Origin: Hyphomicrobiales bacterium
Lineage (GTDB): Bacteria > Pseudomonadota > Alphaproteobacteria > Rickettsiales > JACKKO01
Direction of reading: 5' to 3'
DNA length: 64,000 bases
Assembly: GCA_024236395.1 (NCBI GenBank)
Contig: JACKKO010000001.1
Location: 1 to 64,000 of the forward strand
In this document: piece by piece, positions 17,005-25,418 of the stretch
How positions within the stretch are numbered: the first letter of the stretch is position 1
Layout: each line of letters begins with the position of its first letter
Program-made: the position numbers and the translations under genes
The notes under the pieces: model-generated
The model's database searches: none
Told to the model about the DNA's origin: nothing
What the model saw: only the letters and a program-made list of their open reading frames with translations

Positions 17005-17155
17005 GCCAGAATTCCTGTTGCATCCGCGTCAGGCTTTCCATCATATGCTGTGCCGCTTTCGGATCACGAAATGCAGCATCGGCCTGTTGCTGCCAAAGGC
17101 TCAGAAATGCCTGTGCTAACGCGGAATAGGGTTCATTATTCGTCACACCGCCCAT
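16808..17155 (-). CDS. Small PHA-synthase-associated protein (PhaE-like?)
   Basis: 115 aa from the ATG at 17155 (MGGVTNNEPYSALAQAFLSL); an upstream start at 17182 is also possible. The N-terminal half has LSLWQQQADAAF and LTRMQQEFWHAA. The C-terminal half is an Ala/Gly linker followed by a predicted coiled coil (RLNALESRVAALESALKAA) and a basic tail. PhaE and related accessory subunits end with a similar LxALExR coiled coil, and the gene is first in the phaC operon, so an accessory subunit or phasin-like role is inferred. It overlaps the annotated phaC by 197 bases in a different frame, which is unusual. It is much shorter than classical PhaE. Confidence 0.5.
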   Translation of the reverse strand: MGGVTNNEPYSALAQAFLSLWQQQADAAFRDPKAAQHMMESLTRMQQEFWHAATSAQPPFHATAGATTAGAVSTGRGDALSECGARLNALESRVAALESALKAAGRTAQKRPKKS

Positions 17156-17205
17156 ACTAGAACGTGTTGCACCAATCGGCAAGCATTGTCATCGCAGGCA
17201 ATGCA

Positions 17206-17226
17206 ACCGGGCGCTTGTCGCCCGGT
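17206..17226. promoter_or_regulatory. Perfect hairpin in the divergent phaE-like / FAD-dehydrogenase promoter region
   Basis: ACCGGGCG (17206-17213), loop CTTGT, CGCCCGGT (17219-17226) form an 8-bp perfect stem. It lies in the 93 bases between the divergent starts at 17155 and 17249. No T-tract follows on either strand. It could be an operator or a 5'-leader hairpin of the dehydrogenase gene. Confidence 0.3.
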
Positions 17227-17248
17227 GAATTACCGGTATGATAGCGGC

Positions 17249-18670
17249 ATGAACCACCACGCTATCATCACATCACTGACCAAAATGCTGGGAGAAAACG
17301 CCGTACTGACCCAGCCGCAAGATCAACAGCCCTACGTCACCCCCTGGCGAGGGGCCATTGCCGGAAAGGCGCTGGCAATTGTTTTTCCCACTTCCACTGA
17401 GCAAGTCGCTGGCACGGTAGCGCTTTGCGCACAGCACCATATCCCGCTGGTACCGCAGGGCGGCAATACCGGTCTGGCCGGGGGTAGTGTGCCCGATACC
17501 AGCGGGACGGAAATTGTGCTCAGTCTTTCACGCATGAAACGCATCCGTGAGATTGATACCACAAACCATACCGCCATTGTGGAGGCTGGCTGCATTCTGG
17601 CCAGCCTGCACGATGCGTTGGTGCCGCATGATCGCATCTTCCCCATGCATATTGCTTCCGAAGGCAGCGCCATGATCGGCGGGATTATCGCCACCAATGC
17701 CGGCGGCAACAACGTCCTGCGCTATGGTACCACGCGGGAACTGGTGCTGGGGCTGGAAGTCGTGCTGCCAGATGGAAAGATCTGGCACGGGCTGAAGAAA
17801 TTGCGCAAGGATAATACCGGCTATGATCTCAAGCAGCTTTTTATGGGGGCGGAAGGCACACTGGGGATTATCACCGCCGCCTGCCTGAAACTTTTCCACA
17901 CACATCGGCAAACGGAAACCGCCTTTATTGGCCTGCCCTCTGCTGAAGCCGCATTGGCATTGTTGACAAAACTGCGCCAGGCTTCCGGAGATCGTGTGCA
18001 TGCGTTTGAGTATATTTCTGATACGGCGCTGACGCTGGTCACCACGCATATTCCCGGTCACCCGCACCCGCTGGGGGAAATATACCCGTGTTATCTGCTA
18101 ATCGAACTTGCCACGGCACAGCCGGGGGATGATCTGCGCTCGCTGCTGGAATCCACTTTAGCTGATGCGATGGCAGAAGGGCTTGTGCTAAATGCTGCGA
18201 TTGCCGAGAGCACATCACAAGCGCGTCAGTTCTGGAGCCTGCGCGAACATATCTCCGAGGCCGAACGGCAAATCGGTAAGGGCATTCATTTTGATATCTC
18301 GGTGCCGGTTTCTGCCGTACCGGCATTTCTGACACACGCCGATGCAGTCATTGCACACGCGATTCCGGAAGCCACCATCGTGGCCTTTGGCCATATGGGA
18401 GACGGTAATATTCATTACAATCTCTCGCTCCCCAAAACCATTACGCCAGAGGCCTTTGCTGAAACAAAAAACACCGCCGCCAAGGTGATTTACCCATTAC
18501 TCAAAACACATCACGGCAGCATCAGTGCCGAACACGGTATTGGCACCCTGCGCCGGAGTGATTTAGCGGCGTTTAAGCCCGCGCTTGATCTTCAGCTGAT
18601 GCGAAAAATCAAGCAGGCGATTGACCCGGAAAACCAGATGAATCCCGGACGGGTCATTACAACCGATTAA
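17249..18670 (+). CDS. FAD-linked D-2-hydroxyacid dehydrogenase (GlcD/D2HGDH type)
   Basis: 473 aa from the ATG at 17249; the earlier start in the same frame only adds sequence without family similarity. The N-terminal PCMH-type FAD-binding domain shows VPQGGNTGLAGGSVPD, GSAMIGGIIATNAGG and NTGYDLKQLFMGAEGTLGI. The C-terminal FAD-oxidase domain shows FGHMGDGNIHYN and ends in ISAEHGIG and IDPENQMNPGR. Such enzymes oxidise D-lactate, glycolate, D-2-hydroxyglutarate or similar substrates and pass electrons to the respiratory chain or ETF. The substrate cannot be fixed from sequence; D-2-hydroxyglutarate dehydrogenase is the closest pattern. It ends in a four-base convergent overlap (TTAA) with rarA. 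Confidence 0.9.
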   Translation: MNHHAIITSLTKMLGENAVLTQPQDQQPYVTPWRGAIAGKALAIVFPTSTEQVAGTVALCAQHHIPLVPQGGNTGLAGGSVPDTSGTEIVLSLSRMKRIREIDTTNHTAIVEAGCILASLHDALVPHDRIFPMHIASEGSAMIGGIIATNAGGNNVLRYGTTRELVLGLEVVLPDGKIWHGLKKLRKDNTGYDLKQLFMGAEGTLGIITAACLKLFHTHRQTETAFIGLPSAEAALALLTKLRQASGDRVHAFEYISDTALTLVTTHIPGHPHPLGEIYPCYLLIELATAQPGDDLRSLLESTLADAMAEGLVLNAAIAESTSQARQFWSLREHISEAERQIGKGIHFDISVPVSAVPAFLTHADAVIAHAIPEATIVAFGHMGDGNIHYNLSLPKTITPEAFAETKNTAAKVIYPLLKTHHGSISAEHGIGTLRRSDLAAFKPALDLQLMRKIKQAIDPENQMNPGRVITTD

Positions 18671-19989
18671 GCCTCAGCTTTCTCTTTACGCAACTTCGCC
18701 CAGTACTCCAGGCGTTTTTGAATTTCACGTTCAAACCCGCGTGCCACTGGTTGGTAATAGTGCTGCCTCTCCATTGCCTCGGGAAAATAATTCTGCCCGG
18801 AGAATCCTTCTTTCGTATCGTGATCGTAAGCGTAATCTTTGCCGTACCCTTCTTCCTTCATTAATTTTGTTGGCGCATTCAGGATATGTTTCGGCGGCAT
18901 CAGGGAACCATGTGTTTTTGCATCCCGCATCACGGCTTTCGAGGCTTTATAGACGGCGTTGGATTTGGGCGCCGTCGCCAGATACACCGTGGCCTGCATA
19001 ATTGCCAGTTCTCCTTCCGGACTCCCCAGGAAATCGTATGCTTCTTTCGCCGCCAATGCCTGATGCACCGCTTCCGGGTCTGCCAGACCAATATCTTCCA
19101 CTGCGAAACGCACCAGCCGGCGCACGATATAAAGCGGGTTTTCCCCACCATCCAGCATCCGCGCCAGCCAGTAAAGGGCGGCATCCACATCCGAGCCCCG
19201 CAGACTTTTATGTAACGCACTGATAAGGTTGTAATGGCTATCCTGATGTTTGTCATACACTGGCAAACGGTGCTGTACAAACGCCCCCAGCTTTTCCGTA
19301 TCCAGTATCTCCCCTTCGGGCAGAGCAAATAACGCTTCGCACAGATTCAGCAGGTAACGCCCATCCCCATCCGCCAGTTTCGGCAGGGCAGACCGCGCCG
19401 CCTCATCCAGCGGCAGCGTACGTTTTTCAAAAGCTTCTGCCCGTTCCACCAGCATTAGCAGCGCGTCATCTTCCAGCCGTTTCAGCACCAGCACCCGGCA
19501 GCGCGAAAGCAACGCCGGGTTAAGCTCAAAGGATGGGTTCTCCGTGGTGGCACCGATCAGCGTGATCGTTCCATTTTCAATGTAAGGAAGGAACAAATCC
19601 TGCTGCGTGCGGTTGAAACGATGGATTTCATCCACCAGCAATAATGTATTTTGTCCTTGCCGATGGCGTTTTTCCGCCTGCTCGAAGACTTTCTTCAAAT
19701 CCGCCGTGGCGTGGGAAACCGCCGAGAGCGAAGCAAAATGATATTCTCCCTGTTCGGCTAACACACGGGCAAGCGTAGTCTTGCCGCATCCCGGTGGTCC
19801 CCACAGGATGAGCGATGGCACCTGCCCCTGCTTGAGTGCTAAATGCAATTGCGTACCTTCGGCCAGCACGGCTTCCTGTCCGATGATGTCTTTCAGCACC
19901 CGTGGACGCATGCGCTCCGCCAGCGGGCGATACCCTTTAGCATGTTCCGGTTGTGCCGGTTCGTCTAAGCCCAGCGAAAGCGGTTCCAT
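18667..19989 (-). CDS. rarA: Replication-associated recombination AAA+ ATPase RarA (MgsA)
   Basis: 440 aa. Acts at stalled replication forks with SSB and the replisome. The family N-terminus PLAERMRPRVLKDIIGQEA is followed by Walker A WGPPGCGKTT (about 64-73) and Walker B LLVDEIHRFN. Next come the sensor GATTENPSFELNPALLSRC and the C-terminal MgsA tetramerisation domain (LYWLARMLDGGENPLYIVRR; HGSLMPPKHILNAP). Full length. It starts four bases after the degP stop on the same strand, so the two may be cotranscribed. Its stop codon overlaps the stop of the convergent dehydrogenase gene. Confidence 0.96.
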   Translation of the reverse strand: MEPLSLGLDEPAQPEHAKGYRPLAERMRPRVLKDIIGQEAVLAEGTQLHLALKQGQVPSLILWGPPGCGKTTLARVLAEQGEYHFASLSAVSHATADLKKVFEQAEKRHRQGQNTLLLVDEIHRFNRTQQDLFLPYIENGTITLIGATTENPSFELNPALLSRCRVLVLKRLEDDALLMLVERAEAFEKRTLPLDEAARSALPKLADGDGRYLLNLCEALFALPEGEILDTEKLGAFVQHRLPVYDKHQDSHYNLISALHKSLRGSDVDAALYWLARMLDGGENPLYIVRRLVRFAVEDIGLADPEAVHQALAAKEAYDFLGSPEGELAIMQATVYLATAPKSNAVYKASKAVMRDAKTHGSLMPPKHILNAPTKLMKEEGYGKDYAYDHDTKEGFSGQNYFPEAMERQHYYQPVARGFEREIQKRLEYWAKLRKEKAEA

Positions 19990-19993
19990 GGCG

Positions 19994-21436
19994 TTACAGC
20001 CGTAACGTAAGGGTCAATACCTGCGGCCCACGCTTAATTTTTAGCACCCATTCCCGCTGCGGTTTGGCAACTGCGCTCCCCACTTCCTGCACCGATTCCA
20101 TACGCTGATTATTGATATTAGCGATAATATCGCCTTCACTCAGGCCCAGCCGCGCCGCCGTACTCCCACGTTCCACCGCCAGAATCACCACACCGGAAAC
20201 CGCATCAAGGCTCAACTCGTCGGCAATCACCGGGGATAGATTAGCAATCGTTGCCCCGGAAAGCGGATGATCACCCTTTAGTGCTGTTTCCTCACGCGGC
20301 ACATTCTCCGGTGGTGGTAAAAGGGTAATATGCAATGTCTGTGCCTGGCCATCACGCAGGATAGTAATTGGCACCACCTCGCCCAGGGTTCCCGTGGCGA
20401 TCCGGAAGCGCAGCGTCTGTCCGTCTGGGATAGTATGGCTACCCAGTTTGGTAATGATATCACCCACTTTAATTCCTGCCTGTGCCGCCATGCTTTCCGG
20501 ATGGACATCGGTTATCAGCACGCCAACTGGCCGCTCCAGCCCCAGTGAGTCGGCAATATCTGCTGTCACGTCCTGCCCGCCAGCCCCGAGCCACGGACGC
20601 ACCACGCGCCCGCCGGAAATATGGCTGTGCAGAATACTGCGTACCATCGTCGCCGGAATAGCAAACCCAATCCCCAGTGATCCCCCGGTTTTGGAATAAA
20701 TTGCGCTTGGCACCCCCACGAGCCTTCCCTGCATATCAATCAGCGCCCCGCCGGAATTCCCCGGGTTAATCGCTGCATCGGTCTGGATGAAGAACTGGTA
20801 ATCCGCGACACCCACCGTCGTCCGCGCGAGTGCCGAAACAATCCCGCTGGTCACTGTCTGCCCGACGCCAAACGGGTTGCCGATCGCTAGCACCAGATCG
20901 CCCACCTGCAGATGTTCGTCATCACTCAGCGGCAGGTACGGCAGGGCTTCCTTCGGTGCAATCCGCAGCAGTGCCAGATCGGATTTCTCATCCCTGAGCA
21001 CGACCTCGGCATCAAACTCGCGCCGGTCGTTGAGCACCACTTTGATATCTTCACTATCCTGCACCACATGGAAATTAGTGATAATCAGGCCTTTTGGATC
21101 AACAATCACCCCGGAGCCCAGCGAATTGACTACCTTTTCCTTCAACGGGCCCAGAAACAGGTTTTTATCAAAGAACTGATTAAAGAACGGGTCTTCCATA
21201 AAGGGCGAGAACCGCGACCGTACCCGGACCTTACGGCTGCTATAGATATTCACCACCGCCGGGGCCGCCCGCTTGACCAATGGGGCATAGGAAAGCTGGA
21301 TTTCTGCCTGTGTGCTGGGAATTTCCCGCGTGATTTCCTGCGCCCGGGCTTGAGTTTGGCTGAAGAACGCGCTACATATAGCGGCCAGCAGGAGTATCGC
21401 CCCCGCCTTCCGCCAGATTGGGAATATCGTTTGCAT
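19994..21436 (-). CDS. degP: Periplasmic serine protease/chaperone DegP (HtrA family)
   Basis: 480 aa. The signal peptide begins at the ATG at 21436 (MQTIFPIWRKAGAILLLAAI, cut near TQARA-QEI). The trypsin-like domain has the triad His in NFHVVQ, Asp in EKSDLALLRI and Ser in INPGNSGGAL. Two PDZ domains follow (about 290-370 with GVLITDVHPESMAAQAGIKV; about 395-480 with GVVILAVERGSTAARLGL). Degrades or refolds damaged envelope proteins. An earlier in-frame start (21484) would overlap mnmA and is less likely. Its start codon is only 12 bases from that of the divergent mnmA. rarA follows four bases downstream. Confidence 0.95.
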   Translation of the reverse strand: MQTIFPIWRKAGAILLLAAICSAFFSQTQARAQEITREIPSTQAEIQLSYAPLVKRAAPAVVNIYSSRKVRVRSRFSPFMEDPFFNQFFDKNLFLGPLKEKVVNSLGSGVIVDPKGLIITNFHVVQDSEDIKVVLNDRREFDAEVVLRDEKSDLALLRIAPKEALPYLPLSDDEHLQVGDLVLAIGNPFGVGQTVTSGIVSALARTTVGVADYQFFIQTDAAINPGNSGGALIDMQGRLVGVPSAIYSKTGGSLGIGFAIPATMVRSILHSHISGGRVVRPWLGAGGQDVTADIADSLGLERPVGVLITDVHPESMAAQAGIKVGDIITKLGSHTIPDGQTLRFRIATGTLGEVVPITILRDGQAQTLHITLLPPPENVPREETALKGDHPLSGATIANLSPVIADELSLDAVSGVVILAVERGSTAARLGLSEGDIIANINNQRMESVQEVGSAVAKPQREWVLKIKRGPQVLTLTLRL

Positions 21437-21448
21437 AGGTGAAATATA

Positions 21449-22591
21449 GTGCCGCTTTCTGAGAATACAACGCCCAACACGCAAAAGCTCAACAGCCTTG
21501 GTGTGCCCAAGGCACCAAAGGATACGCGCGTGGTCGTAGCGATGTCTGGCGGGGTGGATAGCTCCACCGTTGCCGCGCTACTGGCTGAGGAAGGCTATAA
21601 CGTGATTGGCCTGACCATGCAGCTTTATGATCACGGCGAAGCGCTGGCCAAAAAAGGAGCCTGTTGTGCCGGGCAGGATATTCACGATGCCCGCCAGGTA
21701 GCCGAGCAGCTGGGCTTTCCGCATTATGTACTGAATTATGAAAGCCGCTTCAAGGAAGCAGTGATGAATGCGTTTGCCGAAAGTTACCTGCGCGGGGAAA
21801 CACCGATCCCCTGCGTGCGCTGTAACCAGACCGTGAAATTCCGCGATATGCTGGGCATGGCCAAAGAGCTGGGCGCAGATGTACTCGCCACCGGGCATTA
21901 TGTCCACCGTACCGACGGGCCGGAGGGCCCTGAGCTCCACATCCCGGCAGACCGGCAGAAGGATCAGAGCTATTTCCTGTTTACTACCACCCGGCCACAA
22001 CTGGATTTTCTTCGTTTCCCACTTGGTTTATTAACTAAAGAGGAAACAAGACTGCAGGCAAAGCGTCTGGGGCTTCTGGTGGATGATAAACCGGATAGTC
22101 AGGATATCTGTTTTGTCCCCGGCGGGAATTATGCCTCGGTGGTGGCGAAGTTGCGCCCGGAGGCCTATGACCCCGGTGAAATCGTCCATCTGGATGGCAC
22201 GGTGCTGGGGAGGCATGAGGGAATTATTCATTTCACCGTGGGGCAGCGACGGGGATTGCGCGTGGCGGTGGGAGATCCGCTTTATGTCATCCGCGTAGAA
22301 CCGGAAACCCGCCGGGTGATTGTCGGCCCACGAGAAGCGCTGGGGCAAACCGAACTGTGGATACAGGATATTAACTGGCTGGCCGCTCCCATCCCGGCAG
22401 ACGGGCTGGAAGCCAGCGTGAAACTGCGCAGCACCATGGCGCCCGTCCCGGCCACGCTCCACCCACCCGATACGAACGGCAAAGCCCGTGTGGTGCTGCA
22501 TCAGCCGGAAGACGCCATCACGCCCGGCCAGGCCTGCGTGGCTTATGACGGCACACGTGTGCTGGGGGGTGGCTGGATTATCAGAGGGTAG
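21449..22591 (+). CDS. mnmA: tRNA-specific 2-thiouridylase MnmA
   Basis: 380 aa. Installs the 2-thio group on U34 of tRNA-Lys, -Glu and -Gln. The PP-loop VVVAMSGGVDSSTVAALL is at about 28-45. The nucleophilic cysteine lies in IPCVRCNQTVKF, the second catalytic cysteine in SQDICFVPGG, and the C-terminal barrel has TVGQRRGLRVA and GPREALGQTELW. The start is a GTG at 21449 supported by AGGTGA six bases upstream. This leaves about 27 extra residues before the PP-loop, longer than usual. The GTG is only 12 bases from the divergent degP start, so the promoter must lie inside degP or the start is later. Confidence 0.95.
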   Translation: MPLSENTTPNTQKLNSLGVPKAPKDTRVVVAMSGGVDSSTVAALLAEEGYNVIGLTMQLYDHGEALAKKGACCAGQDIHDARQVAEQLGFPHYVLNYESRFKEAVMNAFAESYLRGETPIPCVRCNQTVKFRDMLGMAKELGADVLATGHYVHRTDGPEGPELHIPADRQKDQSYFLFTTTRPQLDFLRFPLGLLTKEETRLQAKRLGLLVDDKPDSQDICFVPGGNYASVVAKLRPEAYDPGEIVHLDGTVLGRHEGIIHFTVGQRRGLRVAVGDPLYVIRVEPETRRVIVGPREALGQTELWIQDINWLAAPIPADGLEASVKLRSTMAPVPATLHPPDTNGKARVVLHQPEDAITPGQACVAYDGTRVLGGGWIIRG

Positions 22592-22606
22592 CAGCACCAG
22601 CAGGCG

Positions 22607-22858
22607 CTACACATTCGCGCCGTAGGTATCGCGCAGGTGTTGTTTCAGCTCTTCGGAAGGCTCACCCCAGCCGGAGGCCACAATATCCCCATAATCCGGC
22701 AGATGGATGGTAGCATCCTTTTTCTTTAAAAGTGCGTCAAATCGTTTTTCCTTACCCAACGCAACATTCAATACATAGTAAGCCTTCTGGTAGGGAAACG
22801 GTTGTGTTTCAATATAGCGTATGTTTCTTCTGAGAATGGGTACTTTTCCGGTATTCAT
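22607..22858 (-). CDS. Small protein of unknown function, coupled to the upstream orphan
   Basis: 83 aa. The ATG lies one base after the TGA of the 292-aa gene (TGAAATG), so the pair is translationally coupled. The sequence is hydrophilic (YIETQPFPYQKAYYVLNVAL, then LPDYGDIVASGWGEPSEELK), with no signal peptide and no recognised domain. AT-richer than mnmA and ftsY. Confidence 0.6.
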   Translation of the reverse strand: MNTGKVPILRRNIRYIETQPFPYQKAYYVLNVALGKEKRFDALLKKKDATIHLPDYGDIVASGWGEPSEELKQHLRDTYGANV

Positions 22859-22859
22859 T

Positions 22860-23738
22860 TCATCGCATAATAGTTGTATAGGGTGGCTGTTGAAGATGCT
22901 TAGTTACCTCATCTGCACTTATTGTTTCTGTTGGTTTCTGCTGGACGTTACGTAGAAATTCCTCAAAAGCACTGAGTGCATTTTCTTTCACAAATAGTTG
23001 TAAGCCTACTAATCTTTCCTCTTCTTGTTTTATTGATGTTGCCACGATAGCGCAGCTATCCTCCCCCATTTCTTGTTTGCCAGAGGTAGGGAGCTGATCC
23101 AGCACAGTTTTAAAATGCTGGGCCATAAGTGCTTTAACATACGCCGCAGCCCCCACGCTATTTTCTTGCGGAAGATAGATATCCATTTGATAGGTTCTAC
23201 CGCTAATATTTCTTTGTTTACGGTCTATTGCATCTAGAATCATCCCTGCTACATGAGGAATTGGCTTTCCCTCATGTGCAATTGCAAACTCCTTTAACTG
23301 AGTTTGCAATTTTTCATTTGTTAGGTTTAAGGTTAGCTGGGGATTTTCCTCAAATTTAGCGGCCTGTGCTACTTTTAATATATCTTGCCTCAACGTTTTA
23401 TTCGTTGGCAATCGTAAGGTTACATTCTGTGTGGTTTCATTATACCCCACATAAAATTCTTTCCGTTTAGCTGCAGGAGGTTTGTAGGCATCCTCTATCT
23501 TCACATATCCCGCTTTTTCCAGGATACGTTTGATTTCTGCCACTACAGCAACTCCTGTTTCCTTATTAAGTTTAAGCTGAATATTTGCAGCATAACCTTC
23601 CTTATTTATATTAATTTTCTCACCAGAACCTAGATTTAGTAATTCGACCGTACCTGTTTCGGAACCAGAACTTGGCACCTTATCCAGCGCAAAAATCATT
23701 GCAGTAGCAATATTACGGTTTTGTTTGTCTGTCTGCAT
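22860..23738 (-). CDS. Orphan protein of unknown function
   Basis: 292 aa, no signal peptide or membrane helix. Landmarks are FALDKVPSSGSETGTVELLN, an EIKRILEKAGYVKIED segment, a strand-rich middle (VTLRLPTNKTL; LTLNLTNEKL), and a stretch resembling a second copy of the fold (HVAGMILDAIDRK, YQMDIYLPQEN). Two repeats of 'strand-helix with TNK/TNE' suggest an internal duplication, but only by eye. No family is recognised. It is AT-richer than neighbouring core genes. It forms a two-gene unit with the 83-aa gene. Function unknown. Confidence 0.65.
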   Translation of the reverse strand: MQTDKQNRNIATAMIFALDKVPSSGSETGTVELLNLGSGEKININKEGYAANIQLKLNKETGVAVVAEIKRILEKAGYVKIEDAYKPPAAKRKEFYVGYNETTQNVTLRLPTNKTLRQDILKVAQAAKFEENPQLTLNLTNEKLQTQLKEFAIAHEGKPIPHVAGMILDAIDRKQRNISGRTYQMDIYLPQENSVGAAAYVKALMAQHFKTVLDQLPTSGKQEMGEDSCAIVATSIKQEEERLVGLQLFVKENALSAFEEFLRNVQQKPTETISADEVTKHLQQPPYTTIMR

Positions 23739-23840
23739 TCTAATCTCACTAGATTACAATAGCGTAAGGCACCTATATACATGTCATATTAGCTGTTAAT
23801 AGCTAATAATTCATTAAAAGAAGAAAACAGTAAAGAAAAA

Positions 23841-24197
23841 TTAGAAACCGGTATCGATCACTTCCAGCGGACGCTCAACGGCAGGCTGTTGTTCCAGCGG
23901 ACGATTTTCAACGATATATTGCTCAAGGAAATGTACAAATGCCGCAGCACTGGCCACCGGAGCCATCCGTGCACGGCAGATAATGGTCGTCGCGCGGCGC
24001 TCTTTTTCCACCAGCCCGGCTTTTTCCAAAATACGAATATGCTTGGAAACTGCTGCCAGCGACATATCGAACGGCTCGGCCAGTTCACCCACACTGCATG
24101 GTTCATTCACCAGACGCGCCAGTATCTTGCGTCGCGTACTATTGGCCAGCGCACCGTAAACGGCATCAAGTTCTTGTGAGCGATATTTCTTAACCAT
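23841..24197 (-). CDS. ArsR-family winged-helix transcriptional regulator
   Basis: 118 aa from the ATG at 24197 (MVKKYRSQELDAVYGALANS); longer frames add a non-typical N-terminus. The HTH reads STRRKILARLVNEPCSVGEL and AAVSKHIRILEKAGLVEKER, the standard ArsR/SmtB pattern. A single cysteine lies just before the recognition helices (EPCSVGEL) and another in TIICRARM. No CxC metal-binding motif is seen, so a metal cannot be assigned; a non-metal sensing role as in 'self-sufficient' ArsR regulators is equally possible. It has no adjacent target gene on the same strand and is probably monocistronic. Confidence 0.85.
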   Translation of the reverse strand: MVKKYRSQELDAVYGALANSTRRKILARLVNEPCSVGELAEPFDMSLAAVSKHIRILEKAGLVEKERRATTIICRARMAPVASAAAFVHFLEQYIVENRPLEQQPAVERPLEVIDTGF

Positions 24198-24378
24198 GTG
24201 CGCGACTATACCAGCGTTTAATGGAGAGTCAATGGGTTTATTAACAAAAATTAGTAAAAACACACATTTTTAACGCACAAGCGTTAACAACCTATCTCCC
24301 TGAGGTCATGCCAGATTATTATTTCACTCCTTTAGAAATGCTTAATTTTATGGGGTTTTTGCGTTTTCCCTGTGTAAC

Positions 24379-25287
24379 CTATCCCAACAGGCTACGCGCA
24401 AAACCCTCCGGCTCAAAAGGCTGCAAATCTTCAATGGACTCTCCCACCCCGACGGCATGGATCGGCAGGCCAAACCGTTCAGCCAGCGCCACCACCACAC
24501 CGCCCTTGGCGGTACCATCCAGCTTGGTGACGATCAGCCCGCTTATCTGCACCATCTCACTGAACACTTCGGCCTGTTTATGGGCATTCTGCCCGGTTGT
24601 CCCATCCAGCACCAGCACGGTATCATGCGGAGCATCTGGATCCAGCTTCTTCAATACCCGCATGATTTTGACCAGTTCCTCCATCAAGCCGGCTTTATTC
24701 TGCAACCGTCCGGCGGTATCAATAAACACAATATCCACCTCTTCCGCCCGTGCTTTCTCCAGCGCGGTATAGGCCACACTGGCCGGGTCAGCCTGTGGAT
24801 TGCCGCGCACCAGTTCGCACCCGGAACGCTCCGCCCACACCGCCAGCTGCTCCGCGGCGGCTGCTCGGAAGGTATCACATGCCACTAGCATGACCTTTTT
24901 CCCCTGCTGCCGTGCCCGCAGCGCCAGCTTACCCAGCGTGGTCGTCTTCCCGTTACCGTTTACCCCCACCATCATCACCACTTGCGGGCGGGCGGGCTTA
25001 TCCAGTGAAAGGGGGATCGCCACCGGACGCAGCACCTCAGCGATCTCCTGCGCCAGTGCGTTTTTTACTTCCTCCGAACTGATATCCTTGCCAAATCTTG
25101 TCCGACCAAACCGTGCCACTACCCGTGACGCCACTTCCGAACCCAGATCTGCCATGACCAGCAGATCTTCCAGCTCCTCCAGCATGGCATCATCCAGCTT
25201 GCGATGGGTGAAAATGGTGCTGATGCCTTCCGAGAGCTTACTGGAGCTTTTGGATAACCCGGCTTTTAAGCGTGAGAGCCAATTCAT
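24379..25287 (-). CDS. ftsY: Signal recognition particle receptor FtsY
   Basis: 302 aa. GTPase that docks the SRP-ribosome complex at the membrane. The N domain spans about 1-95 (MLEELEDLLVMADLGSEVA). The G domain has G1 GVNGNGKTTTLGKLA, DTFRAAAAEQL (the SRP insertion box), G3 DTAGRL and G4 TKLDGTAKGG. The C-terminus is GVGESIEDLQPFEPEGFARS, as expected. There is no acidic A domain, as is common in alphaproteobacteria. Start ATG at 25287. Confidence 0.97.
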   Translation of the reverse strand: MNWLSRLKAGLSKSSSKLSEGISTIFTHRKLDDAMLEELEDLLVMADLGSEVASRVVARFGRTRFGKDISSEEVKNALAQEIAEVLRPVAIPLSLDKPARPQVVMMVGVNGNGKTTTLGKLALRARQQGKKVMLVACDTFRAAAAEQLAVWAERSGCELVRGNPQADPASVAYTALEKARAEEVDIVFIDTAGRLQNKAGLMEELVKIMRVLKKLDPDAPHDTVLVLDGTTGQNAHKQAEVFSEMVQISGLIVTKLDGTAKGGVVVALAERFGLPIHAVGVGESIEDLQPFEPEGFARSLLG

Positions 25288-25418
25288 TCCTTACCTATTT
25301 ATTAATACGATTTTAACGCTATATCCGTTTTTGCCTATTTTTCTGCATTTAGTTAAAATTTTGTTAACCTTTTTTTGCTATCCTGACACTATAGAGTTAA
25401 AGGAATACGATTAGCAAC

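Noticed and set aside
24308..25414. Plus-strand frames opposite ftsY
   Set aside because: Shadows of ftsY with Ser/Pro/His-biased composition and no family similarity.
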